Shown: piece by piece, positions 12,937 to 24,600 of the stretch
Numbering within the stretch: position 1 is the stretch's first letter
How the letters are laid out: each line of letters starts with the position of its first letter
Origin: Opisthocomus hoazin
Lineage: Eukaryota; Chordata; Aves; Opisthocomiformes; Opisthocomidae
Assembly: GCF_030867145.1 (NCBI RefSeq)
Contig: NC_134415.1
Coordinates: 70,523,300-70,587,299, forward strand
Direction of reading: 5' to 3'
Length of the DNA: 64,000 nt
Notes under the pieces: model-generated
Database searches by the model: none
Seen by the model: the letters and a program-made list of their open reading frames with translations, nothing else
Told to the model about the DNA's origin: nothing
Program-made: the position numbers and the translations under genes

Positions 12937-12971
12937 CGGCCTCTGCGGCCTGCGGCCTCTGCGGCCTGCGG
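12937..12971. repeat. 16-bp tandem duplication in the CpG island
   Basis: CGGCCTCTGCGGCCTG occurs twice back to back, followed by a further CGG. It is a small, exact, recent-looking tandem duplication within the putative promoter or 5' UTR region. Confidence 0.9.
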
Positions 12972-13123
12972 TGGCGAAGGGGAAGGGCAAGGGCAGGGGT
13001 AGGCCGGGGCTTCGGGCCGAGGAGCGGGCCCGGGGGCGGGCGGGAGGCGCGGTGGGTGCCTGGGGAAGGGAGAGGCGGCCTCGCCGGTGCTGGAGCTGGA
13101 GCGGCCGGTGGTGCTTCTGCCTG

Positions 13124-13132
13124 AAAATGGCG
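13124..13132 (+). promoter_or_regulatory. ECHDC1: YY1-like motif AAAATGGCG, plus orientation
   Basis: The same 9-mer as at 12164-12172, in the opposite orientation and about 960 bp away. By the usual placement of YY1 sites, the ECHDC1 TSS could lie shortly upstream, around 13,080-13,120. In that case the 5' exon would use a donor downstream, such as the GT at 13752. Inference from a motif only. Confidence 0.4.
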
Positions 13133-13760
13133 CGCTCCTGCTCGGCTTCAGCCCGGAGACCTCGGGGCTTGTTTTGGGAACAGCCGGTCGCTGCCTGCTT
13201 CGACCCCCCTCGGCACGGAGCGCTCCCTTGGCTGTTGATCCAAAATACGTAAAGAAACGAAAATGGTCCGTGCCAGGAACCCTTGCCTAGGTCAGACCGA
13301 GTGCTGCAGCGAACGTGTCGGGGTTTTGGCACTGCGCAAGGTCAGCAGCGAGGAACCCCTGCTGGGGAAGGGGTTGCCCCTCAGCCCCTCCAGTCGTCGT
13401 GTTCTTCCCCGGGGTGATGCCATGCTGGACGCCTTTGCTCCCTGAAATGCAGTGTGTGGGGCCAAGGAGCCAGGCCGCACGCTGTCCCGCTGTGCTGTCA
13501 CCGGGCAGCGGGCCGGTTCGGGCATCAGGGTGAGGTGTTGGTGTTGCTGTCGGCAGGAGCATTTACTGGTGGAGCAATAGTGAAGGAGAGCATGCTGAGT
13601 GAAATTCAGAGCACTGCGAAACTGCAAAACATTTTACAGTTTTCAAGGCAAATTAGTCCTTGGGAAAGCATCAGTATTTGCGGTTGGCAGCTAGAATGAA
13701 TTCATCCTTACGCTTTTTATGGTTTAGGGTTTGATGAAGAAAAAGCAAATGGTGAGTTGG

Positions 13761-16700
13761 TTGTGGTCGTTTCTGTTCCCGAGAAGTAGCTCATCTGTTT
13801 GTTTTAAAGGTGCCTAAAATACACTTAGCGGGCAGTGAGCTTTATGTGAACTTAAGTGTGTTTTCTGTCACTGTTATAGAGGGTCCTTTGCTGACAGAGG
13901 CAAAGAGAACATCGTCAGATCAAAGCACTGAATAATAAAGGGCCTGCGTGCTTTTTGTGGAAGATAACAGATTCTTGCTCTCACCTCTGCTGTGAAACTC
14001 AAGATCTTGTACTCCCTGTGTGACTGAAATCAAATGTTTTTAGGTAGTGTCATGTGTATTTATATAAACACTTCTTTTGTCAGCTCTTTTGTATCCTTGA
14101 ATGCCATTGTTTTTCACTGGACTTCGGTATGTTTCTGTGTGATTTGTTTACTAGGTCTTCAAAATAATTAAAATGTGATTAAAAGAGAATGTAATTGGTT
14201 AGGATCAGAGAGTTCACGTCTGAATCTTAGCCTGCAGGGACCATTAAAAAATACAAAACTAAACAAAGAACAAATAATTTGGAAAATACAGAGCTTGCTA
14301 TCCTCAGAATTGAGCTGCTCAGAAACAATGAGAAAAGAAGGAAAAAAAGAGAGAAGCAGAAGATAGGTGTAAAGAGTGAGCCAGCTTAAAGCGGAAACCA
14401 CAAACAAGAAGGGTTTTTACTTAAAATGTTAAAAGTTTTTTTTTTCCCACAATTTTTTTTTTATTTCACATGTGTGTGATTGGAAGCCATTTCAGTTAAT
14501 TTGGACATGTCACTTCTTGTTCTCTCAGCTTCTGGACAGGTAAATGTTGTTTCTAATGCTGATACCTAGAAACTACAAGGCTCAAACTTTTTGTTCACTT
14601 CTCAACAATAACAGAGGCTAAAAAAAAACCTGTCTGTTGTAATACCAGCTACTTCTAAAGCCTGCTTTTAGAGGAGTCGCAAAGCTCTTGAAGTATCTTC
14701 ACACTGAACTGGAGGGACTTGATTACACCTGATTTGTCTACAGCGTAGGTACCAGAGACAATGTACTGAAAATCTGAACTGGTTTCAGCGAGTTTGAGAG
14801 CTACCGTGTCTCAAGAAGGGCGTGAGCTTGGGGCGGCTCCTGTTGAACTTGGTAGGAGTTCTGTTTTGTGTAGAGATGCCATAGAGGAGGAGCGTTTTCC
14901 TTCTTGGGGAGGCAGAATTTCGCAAGCTTGGTTTAGTTCCTGTGTTTGTAAGTTACGCTTTGTTCAGTAGGTTTTCTGCTGCCCATCCCTTAGCATGCTT
15001 AAGATCTGCTGGCTGCTTTCTTCCAGCCGAAGGAAAGCCAGCTGGAGAGGTGACTGCCCTCGGCTTGCCTGAGCTGGTAGTTACTAGAGTGGGAAGAACC
15101 TGTCAGGTAAGGTATTTAAGTTAACCTAACCCACGCGTCGCTGAAGGAAAGGAGAGATGCATAAGTGGATGAGTTAGATGGAGGGCTCTGTAACCTTCAG
15201 GTGAGGGGTGGTGACAAGCAGCTGGCAACAGTGGCTTGCTGAACCAGTGCTGGGGAGGAACCCTGCCGGTGAGACCTTTCTCCTACACCTTTCTTGCGTC
15301 TAAAGGCAGAGTCCCAGTGACTCGTCTTTGCTGCGAGAGCCATGCTCTTGTCTTGATTTGCATCCAGGCTGGCCCCCTTTGATCTTGCTGTTTCTGAATT
15401 CCTTCTCTCCATCAAATGCTGGAATTTATTTTCTTTTTTGTTCTCACCCCCCCCAGTCACCCACCAGCCCACTGTCCCAGGTTCCAGTCAGTTGATGATA
15501 ATGATTTTCAGCCTACTTATTTTTTTGTACAAATGGACTATTTTCATGCTTTAGTTATATTTCTCATTCACTCTCTGCTGTTTTGTCTGCTTTCACGTTG
15601 CTGGGTCAGTTGTGCCAGTCCTCAGCACTGGGTCACCACTCGCTTTCCATTCACTGGTCAGTCACTGCAGGAGCCCAGTGCAACGTCCGACAGTCACGCG
15701 CGCTGCTCTCTAGTACAGATGAATGCCTCCTGCAGTGACCAGTAAGGCACGCACGCAGGGCTGAACTGTGAATCACCTCGTCATCGTCTTCAGTTCACGT
15801 CTGTCGCTTTCTCCACGCTCTGTCTTCGCACTTCTGTGCTTGTCGCTGAAACTGCAGCTGCTGAAGGTCTTCATCACGTCAAGTTCTTCTGTGCTTCTTG
15901 ACCTGTTAGCCGCCTTTGATGCCTTTGGCAGTGTCACAAAAGTGCCCCTCTAATTGTTTTTTTGTTATGTCATTTGAGTATTTTCTTCTCTCACAGATTT
16001 CTTTTGTGGATTTTGTACGTTGGATCCCTTTATTTCTGCTACACTTTATCTCAGAATACCTTCATCCAAAACCAGAAATTCGGCTGATTTTTTTTTTTGC
16101 AGGTGACTTGCAAGTCTGTACCTGCACATCACCCTGCCCCAGGTAAAAGGGCACACTTATTTCCCTGACGTGTTGAAAACGCATCCCTGCATCTTTCTCC
16201 CTGTTTTCTTTTTCCCTGACTTGTGTCAGTAAGTCAGGCACTGTCTTTGAGTTTGGTTTTTACCTGCTGGAATTTCAGCTTGCTGATAATTTCTGTGTAG
16301 CTACTCTGCAGTGCAGCGTTTCATGTTTGTGCATGCAGCTCAGATGCTCGTTTGGGCTCCCGACGTCCAGTTCTCTGGTGTGCCTTGGTTCTTCTCCCCG
16401 TCCGGGAGGTTGCTTGCTACATTCCTTACCCCAGTGCTCTGGCCGGCTGTCTTTATGCTTGCTGGCAATTGCAACTGGCAGCATTGCTGGAGGTGCTGTT
16501 TGATACAGCGTGTTTAAAGAGGGAAAACTGGGGTTGCGACAGAGGAGTGGCGAACGGCAAGGGCCAATAACTGTTGTTCAAGAGTTGGAGTTTGTTAGTT
16601 TCACAAAGAATCTGCTTAGTTAGGGAATATTGGTGGTGATGTTATCCCTATTATTTTTTTATTAAAATTGTGAGAGCTGAATTTTACCTAGGCAGTTACC

Positions 16701-18518
16701 AGAGGCTTTCGGAAGGCCTCTGATACATATTCATGCACAAAAGTACTTACATTGTGTGTGAGTGCCTGCATGTAGATACATGTATTGCTCTTGCATAATG
16801 CATGTCATTCCTTTGATACTGAAGTGCTGCCCTTTGTCACCTTCATATTAACCCACAATCTGCTAGCCCACAGGCAAGGGTGCTGTGAACTCCAGCACAC
16901 ATTGGAGTGCCAAATGGGATTTAAACTGTTGTTTTGTGTAAGAGGTACAATTACTGTGGGATGAACAACTATTGATATCCATGCTATCGGCCCATCTCTT
17001 AGTTGTCACCAGTGATACGTAAAGCTGTAGCACTTCTTAAAACATCTGAAAGATGTTAATTGCCGCAATGTTCGTTATTTCTGTAGTGTCAGAATTTGTT
17101 TCACGATAAAAACCATGCGCAAACTGTCTGTGCTACAGATGTTAATGGGTATAGCATGTCTAACTTTAAAATGAGACTAAGGCTTAGTTTCTCAAAGTGT
17201 CTCTAAATAGGTGTGATTATGTTAAACTGAAAATCTGGATTTTTTAATGTAATAGATGTCTCTTGACTTGTCCTACAACATTGTGCGAATTACTGCAACA
17301 TCTCTGTCTTGCTCTGCTTTCAATTACAGTACATAAAATCAATATTTCAGTCATGCCGTGGATTGTGAGTGCTCCGTACTGATTGAAATTTTGAATGTTG
17401 TTTGTCAGAAATCAGCAGAAATCCCTTTACTTTGAGAGAGCTGTAGCTTAAATATCATGCTTTTCCTGAGTGGCTGGCTTTCTCAGACTGAGCTGTTAAA
17501 AGTAATCTTGTTTTTATTGAAAAAGTACTGGGTACTGACCTGTACTGTAAGAAATGGTTTTAAAGAAAATAGTTCAATGATAATACCTTGCATGAGTCAT
17601 TAATCGTGAGTCATGATCAGCAGGCAGCGGTGTCCGATTTGTTTTCTAATCCCGCACTTGCTGATGCTTTTTATTACCATAGTGATAATATTAAAGAGCT
17701 GTTAATGCATATAACCACGCAGCTGAAAATGACAGGCTCTTTTTTTGGTGGAATAAAATTTCCATATCTTAAGTCTGTTTTGCTCTGTACGGTTTTTGAC
17801 ATGTGAAATCTAGGTAGTATAGAGGTGATCAAAGAAGTATAATTTGGCAGAGAGTTAGGTTAACAGAACAGACGGTTTTTTTCTTTGCTTTCGAGCTAAT
17901 CATCGTGGCTTCCTGGAGAATTTAGTCTATCTTCTTATGAGGATTGGGGAGGCTTTGTATTCGCTAAAAATTGGGAGGTACACTTTGCAATGAGAGCCTG
18001 CACTACCCGTGTTTTTAATGTTTGTTCTCTCCTGAGGAAAAACCAGTAACTGGATGGAAAGTTTTGTTGCATGAATGTGTGCTGAGGAATGACTGCTGAA
18101 GTTTTAGAGAAAATGGAAGGCGGTTTCTCTTCTAAGAGCCTGAATATAAAAAGAATCATTTAGCTGAGAAATGAGTTTTGGAAACCTGTTTTCACTCTTC
18201 GATAAAATTTTACCAAGAGAAGCCATTTTAAAGCTCTGCAGGGTGATGGCTGAAATGTTGCAGATATGAGAATGTACATAGATGGAGAGTACTGGGGTGC
18301 AGCAGCAGTTAAGTGATGTTATTTAAGCAGTAGTGAATCTGGTATTCAATCAGATTTTTAACTTGATTAAATTTTAATTAGTTTTATTAGTTTTCACTTG
18401 AGTGTAGAAAAGTTGATTGTGACAGATTAAAACCTTTAATTTAGTAAGGAACTCAGAAGACCCTTCAAAGTGTCTCACCAGATGTTAAAAAATGATCCCC
18501 TTATCTGTTCCAGTGTGT
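13761..18518 (+). other. ECHDC1: ECHDC1 first (5' UTR) intron, left part; nothing else seen
   Basis: Non-coding AT-rich DNA between the CpG island and the second solo LTR. I see only poly-T/poly-A tracts (around 14,437-14,462, 15,960 and 16,090) and no exon-like open frame with splice sites I would defend. An additional 5' UTR exon cannot be excluded. Confidence 0.5.
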
Positions 18519-19604
18519 ATGACTGTATTGGGTTTGCATGGCAAAGTTTGGGTAGCAGGAGAGCTACAGGGGTGGCTTCTGTGAGAAGCTGCTGAAAGTT
18601 TCTCATGTGTCCGGTAGAGCCAATGCCAGCTGGCTCCAAGAGGGACCTGCCGCTGGCCAAGGACAAGCCAGTCAGCGACGGTGGTAGTGCCTCTGTGATA
18701 ACACATTTAAGATGGGGAATAAACCCTACATAATGGCAATTTGCAGCAGGATGGGGTAGTGAGACTGTGTGAGAGAAACTGCCCTGCAGACACCAAGGTC
18801 AGTGAAGTAGGTGGAGGACGTGCTCCAGGTGCCAGAGCAGAGATTCCACTGCAGCCCATGGAGAAGACCGTGGTGAGGCAGGCTGTCCTTGCAGCCCATG
18901 GAGGTCCATGGTGGAGCAGATATCCACCTGCAGCCCGTGGAGGACCCCACGCCGGAGCAGGTGGATGCCTGAAGGAGGCTGTGACCCCATGGGGAGCCCG
19001 CGCTGGAGCAGGCTCCTGCCAGGACCTGTGGAGAGAAGCCCACACTGGAGCAGGTTGTCACCCCGTGCTGGAGCAGCCTGTTCCTGAAGGACTGCACCCC
19101 ATGGGAAGGACCCACTTTGGAGAAGTTCATGAAGGGCTGTCTCCCATGGAAGGGACCCCATGCAGGAGCAGAGGAAAGGTGTGAGGAGTCCTGGCCCTGA
19201 GGAGGAAGGAGCGGCAGAGACAACGTGTGATGAACTGACTGCAGCCCCCATTCCCTGTTCCGCTGTACTGCTGGCTGGGGGGGGGGGGGGGGGGGGGAGG
19301 AGCTAGAGAAAATCAGGAATAATGTTAAGCCGGGAAAGAAGGGAGGGGTGAGAGGAAGGTGTTTTGAAGATTTAGTTTTTATTTCTCATTATCCTACTCT
19401 GATTTGATTGGTAATAAATTAATTTTCCCCAAGATGAGTCTGTTTTGCCTGTGACAGTAATTGGTGAGTGATCTCTCCCTGTCCTTATCTCGACCCACGA
19501 GCCTTTCATTGTATTTTTTCTCCCCTGTCCAGCTGAGGAGGGGAATGATAGAGCAGCTTTGGTGGGTGCCTGGTGTCCAGCCGGGGTCAGCCCACCACAA
19601 TGAC
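18519..19604 (+). mobile_element. second solo LTR of an avian ERV, with 5-bp TSD
   Basis: The LTR body is 18524-19599. It begins TGTATTGGGTTTGCATGGCA and ends GTCAGCCCACCACA, so it has canonical TG...CA ends. The 5-bp duplication ATGAC flanks it exactly (18519-18523 and 19600-19604). It contains an AATAAA signal at 19413-19418 and a long middle built of diverged units around 'ggagcaggctg' and 'gcagcccatggag' (about 18,840-19,180). A G21 run lies at 19277-19297. No gag, pol or env sequence is present. Overlapping open frames of about 110-165 codons on both strands come from the repeat units and are not genes. It belongs to a family different from the LTR at 8738. Confidence 0.85.
19277..19297. 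repeat. poly-G run (21 G)
   Basis: An uninterrupted run of 21 G inside the LTR. It could form a G-quadruplex and is prone to length error in sequencing. Confidence 0.9.
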
Positions 19605-21386
19605 CTTATAATGCGTAGTTTCGTGTAGGCGTTACTGGTTTCCTTGTGTTGAACTTGTGAGGTAGTGCTGTGTTGGTTTATGCAATGTGTCAGGACAGGT
19701 ATGAATCTACTGGCATAGGCGTCTCTCTTTGAAATTGCCTGGTACAATGCATACTCCTCCGCATCCCATAATGTCATCGCTGTGCAAAGTCCTCCTCTGT
19801 TTCGGTGAGGATTATACCTGCCCCAGCAGAAGCATTTTCCACTTTAGTGTGGGATGGTGCAGCTAGAGACAAAAGAAGTGTACACCTGACAGGTGTTCAC
19901 TTCTTTCATTATAAACTAAATGTGTGTGTTTTTTTAATGTGTGTTTGCTTGTTCATGTGTGTGTATGAAGTGTTTTAAAAATTTGGAGTCTCTAAACTGT
20001 GAGATGCCCTGAAAGTGGCATAAAATATAGCTGTCGCCAAATTCTGTCTCAGTGAATATGTTTGTGTTCTGGGTTCACCTCAGAAAAACTTTCCAGGAGC
20101 TCCGTGCCAATTTTGAAAGAATCTTGTTTCTGCCAGATATAATTAAGAAACAAAGATGGTCTTTTCTCAGTTCTCCAAAAAAATGGAACATCTACCATAT
20201 CTTCTGAACAGCTGTATCTATTAAAAAGGGGATTGTGTCAAAGCTAGGAGTAGTCTAGCAAATTGCAAGATTTAAATATAACAAACCTTTATCTGAGTCC
20301 TGTGAGGGTTCTTTTGATTCCCACTCCGAGTGGCTTCTAAGATGACTTCTTTTTCAGATCAGCTGTCTCCAGTTCAGGCTTTGCCCCATTTCTTTTGAAT
20401 CACTTGTAAATCACTTTCTCCAGTAGACCGTTTTCCAGAGTGAATAAAATAAGACAGAGCCACAAATCAAGAATAATATTTGATAATGATTTTCTTGTTA
20501 TTTCCTGATATGTAGTCATACATTGTAGAGTGGAAATAGGGGAGGAATAAGCCATGGGTGTACTGATACATAGAAATAGTTTGCCAATAGTATGTACCTG
20601 TATAATAGGCAAGTGTGCTGCTCAATATATACTACTGTTGTACCCTTTTCCTCCTCCTTTGGAGTACTGCACAGATTCTGGTGCCCTGTGTCCAAGTGAG
20701 ATCCATTCAAAGTGCTGCTGGAATGACTGGGAAAAGCATATAGATACCAGTGGCTAGGCAGACTACATACTTTTAAGATGGAGCGTGATAAATGTGTTAA
20801 TGAAGGTAGGTGACAAGGAAAGGACCTCAGTGTAGGAATGGTCTTCATTTCTTAACTTTTGTGTTCCTCAAGTATTTCTCTCAGGAAGGTCTTGCTGTAA
20901 TAGTTGCTTACAGAAAAGCAGGAGATCCAGATCCTGAAAACTAGGGGTTTTGGTAGGATTTTTCTCCAACATAGGTGTGGGGTTTGGGCATTTCCTAAGG
21001 GGGAGGGGTGAGGGAGGATTTGGAAGATTAGTACAGAGTAAGTTGGTCTAATGGAATACGTAAGCATCTTACCACTGTTCTTGAGCCTCTCATGTTCTGC
21101 ACACAAATACTTTTGGATTATTTGTACAAGAAAGGATTTTAAAATATGCTAATTTCTGGCTTAATTACTAAAATCACTTCATAAAACTCTTCCTATTGAC
21201 TTTGTGAGAGTAGATTTAAACTAAAAATTTTACAAATACTGTCTGCATTGGTTTCTGTAGACTTTTATGATTGTATCACCTTTACATTAGTTTCTGCTGT
21301 CCTGCTTCCCTCTCTGTCAGAGGACCGAGGTGGATTTCAGAGGAAATTTCCTGATTTATTTTTTTCCCCCACCTGTTTATTTCCAG
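19605..21386 (+). other. ECHDC1: ECHDC1 5' intron, right part
   Basis: Non-coding. A stretch at about 20,645-20,720 weakly recalls the C-terminal reverse-transcriptase region of a very old CR1 copy ('PPLEYC...SGALCPS' in translation), but it is too decayed to call. The intron ends with a good acceptor: a pyrimidine-rich tract, then TTTATTTCCAG at 21376-21386. Confidence 0.5.
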
Positions 21387-21608
21387 AAATGGCCATTTCT
21401 CTGTGGAAGAGCTTACTTCAAACTACAAAGGAAAGGATACTACAACAGAGAAGAGCGTTACTGTATAACAGTGCTCATGGCTATGAGGAAGAATTGATAA
21501 AGAAGAAACTTCAGCAGTTTGCTGGTGGATCCATTAACCTTTCCAAAGAAGACAATGGCATTGGAATACTTACTTTGAACAACCCGAAGCTAATGAATGC
21601 TTTTACAG
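21387..21608 (+). CDS. ECHDC1: ECHDC1 coding exon 1 (start codon, residues 1-73)
   Basis: Acceptor TTTCCAG ends at 21386 and the ATG is at 21389, only two bases into the exon, in good Kozak context (A at -3, G at +4). Upstream in-frame codons are intronic, so the longer open frame starting at 21248 is not the protein. It encodes [10 protein letters not shown] at the start and ...LMNAFT at the end. The donor is ACAG|GTATTA, phase 1. Confidence 0.9.
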
Positions 21609-24600
21609 GTATTAATTAGTTGATGGGGTTACTGGTGTCTTGTTTTTTTTCCTTCAGTTACTCATTTTAGCGTTTTGTCTAAACAAAATGAAAAGCTATG
21701 CCTTGCCATTCCTTAGTTAAAAGAAGGAATGTTTAGTTCTGTTCAGATGTGCAGCAGATGCCCACTGTTCTGCATATATGGTTGATCTGTATATATGGTT
21801 TGCCATAAATGTCGTAAGAATGTAAGAAATTCTCAGTGACACAGGGACTGTCTGGCAGAACATGCTTCTTCCCCTCTTTTTTTTTTTCAGTCAGCACAAT
21901 TCTGCTGCTGTGCTCTTTCTTGTATCTCCTTTCGTTTTGTCTCTGCTGCTCTGGAAACATATCGGGTATTTTTATGGGGGTGGGAAGATACCATCTTTGT
22001 TTTGTAGGTGGTGTAGAAAGGGTGAAGTTAATTCTTTGCTCTTTACCCAAAGTTTTCCCTGTAACTTAAGCTTCTGTAATTTGGTCTTTTTCCCAAGCTG
22101 GCTTCCCTTTCTTCTTCATTTGCCTTATGTCTTAGATACCAGTGACTGGTTAATTAAAGATCAGATGATCTGAGTATTCTCAGCTGTTGCAGATCAGGAA
22201 TCTGTTTAATATGCTTTTACACTGGACAATACTTGGCTATCAAAACCAAGTGACCTATTTTGCTAATCCTCTGTTATGAGAGGTTTTTAATCTCCAAAAT
22301 AGGTATATTTGCTGTCTTAACTGTCTAGAATATTCCAATTTATGCTGTTCTGTTCAGACATAAGTGGCACAGGTTGAGGGTCTGCATCTGCCAGAGCTTG
22401 GGCTGTGCATAAGCCTTTACCGTAGGAATGCCTTTATCTCTTAGTATTTTAAAATGGATACATTTGTGTCATCTTGTTATTTTCTTTTTGCTGTTCTGTT
22501 TCCCTGCCCAGTTCTCACTGTTCCTTTGCTGTCAGCATATATGTTTGCAACCCACTAGCAAAGCACAGAGCTGTTTATATAGAGAATGTCAATCTACTCC
22601 TTCCACTAATGCTTGTTAGCTGAAAGGAAGAGAATCTAACCGAACAACAGAATTAGTGGTAATGCATCTAGATCTGTCTGCTGTTTTTGTTTCCATTTAA
22701 AAGCTCCTGTATGTAATCGTTACCTAATTTGAGAAGTTGTAGCTAAAAGGTGTTAGCATGGAGGTTGTCTTTCTGAATGCCTCCCTGTCAGTGTATGTGT
22801 TATTATACTATCATCATTACATCATTGTTTCCTCTTTTTCTACACATTGATTTTTGACTCAAAATAGAGCTGTGCAAGGTACAGCTTGTGGACTGTGTAT
22901 TCTTAGCTTATTCATTGTGGAAGTTGAAAGGGGCATGAGGAATAAGAGGTAATAGCAGAAGGAGAAAGGACAGATAAAGCCCAGTCTGCTATGGAGATCA
23001 GATGTAATACAAGTCAAATTGCTTAAACTAAACTTTCCTAGAACCTTACAGCTATGTTCCTCGTTTCCTGGGTGCTTGGCAGAAGGGGCTCAGAACTGAT
23101 TTGTTGAAGTGCAGAGCAGTTGCAGCTGCTATTTAGGCTGCTGGTAGCTGTGCTTTGACTATATGAAGTGCTATATAATGTTAATGTACTGAAATCATAT
23201 CACACGTCTGAAGTTGAGCACCCAAAATTAGCACATATTTTCTCACTGCCTCAGTTAGTGGTCTGTAAAATAATCTCTTCTCCTTATAGGACTGCTGTGA
23301 AAATAAATTATTAGTGTATGTGAATTAGATCTCTGGTAGCAAAGAGGAGCTACAAAAGTCCATGAGGAAATTTATAGTTCTGTCTGTTGCAGACCGTGAT
23401 TAGCACAGAACAAATGAGCCATGGGATCAGGCAGTTCTATTTTACAGTAGTATGTAGAGCCCTGTAGAAAGCAGTACTCTATTTTCCTAGGTAATAGCCA
23501 CAAAAATTTGCTTTGGAATATTTTACTATGGTGGTTCAAGAGATTACTGTTTCTTTCTGCTGTGCACCTCTGCAGGGACTTTTGTTGTTACAGGAGGGAC
23601 AGTAGAAGCAAAATCATGCTGTCCTCTTGCCCACTGCGGTGGATAGTATGGCATATTAATGGATACTGCTCTTCATTTCATTTTAACATTACTGTCTGTA
23701 AACCATAGTTGCTGAGGAACTAGCAAGGACTTGATCCTTTTCCTTTTGTAGTGCATCAAGTAAAATCCTTCAGGAGAAGTATGAAAAGGGATGGGATGTG
23801 CAACCCCTAAATTGCCCCAGTAAGACCTGGGTGCTTTCATCAGCCACAGCCTGTAGATATCCTCCCCTCCCCCCAATAAATTTTGTTTATTCTGTGTCTC
23901 AGAGCTTCTGGATAGTGGCAGATGTGAATTTATATATACATGTATGCTTCCTTTAGAAAGCTGCAAAACATCATTAAATTGTTGAGAGAAATCTTATTTG
24001 CCAGGCATTTACTTTACACAGCAGCTTTTTATCTCAAAGGAATTATGTTTATTCTAAGCTTGAGCAACTCATGGAACCAAAAGCAGAACAAAATTGTTGG
24101 CAAATTGCTAATGGGCAATGTGGAGGCTGTTATGCCTTTTTTTCTCTTCTTAATTGGAATCTGATAGCCAACTGTTTGAAATGGTCTCTTTGGAAACAAA
24201 TGCTCATAATGTCAGTTTAAGCCTGATGGAACAAATTTCAGCAGCCCAACCTCTTGCTGAACTAAAGCTGAACTTAATTTAAAAGTGAAGGAAGTCAGCC
24301 TGCAGGAATTAAATAATAATGATATTTTATTTTCTAGAATTGACTTTAAAGCATTTATTCTCAGATTATAATTAAGACGCAAACAAATTTATTATTCCAA
24401 GTAGATTTAGTTCTGTGAAGAGCATGAGCTTGCTGGTATCAAATACTGAACGACAAAGACTGCCAGAATGAGGATTTGCGTTAGTATTGTGTCCTCATCA
24501 TTATATCAAATGTCATGGACTATGTCGATCAGTAAAATAACAGTTCAGTGTTGTCAGTAATGGAAGGAATTGTCTCCCAGGAGGACAGAACAGGCTCTGG

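Larger units (their letters stand above)
12050..13760 (+). promoter_or_regulatory. ECHDC1: CpG island: likely ECHDC1 promoter and 5' UTR exon
   Basis: This is the only long CpG-dense, GC-rich stretch upstream of the first ECHDC1 coding exon. It contains GC-box (Sp1-like) sequences such as GGGGGCGGG near 13,030, no clear TATA box, and two YY1-like AAAATGGCG motifs. A CpG-island housekeeping promoter fits the gene. The first exon must be non-coding because the start codon lies in the exon at 21387-21608. Good donor candidates are CAG|GTCAGT with GT at 12843 and AATG|GTGAGT with GT at 13752. I cannot choose between them without RNA data. The long open frames here, up to 251 codons, reflect lack of stops in GC-rich DNA. 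Confidence 0.75.

Noticed and set aside
12369..13252. Overlapping open frames of 160-250 codons on both strands
   Set aside because: They lie in the CpG island where stop codons are rare, overlap in several frames, are low-complexity (Arg, Gly, Ala, Pro) and match no family.
18726..19251. Open frames of about 112-165 codons on both strands
   Set aside because: They are produced by the stop-free repeat units within the solo LTR and include no retroviral domain.
20645..20760. Possible very old CR1 fragment
   Set aside because: A few codons resemble the CR1 RT C-terminus, but the similarity is too short and decayed to support.
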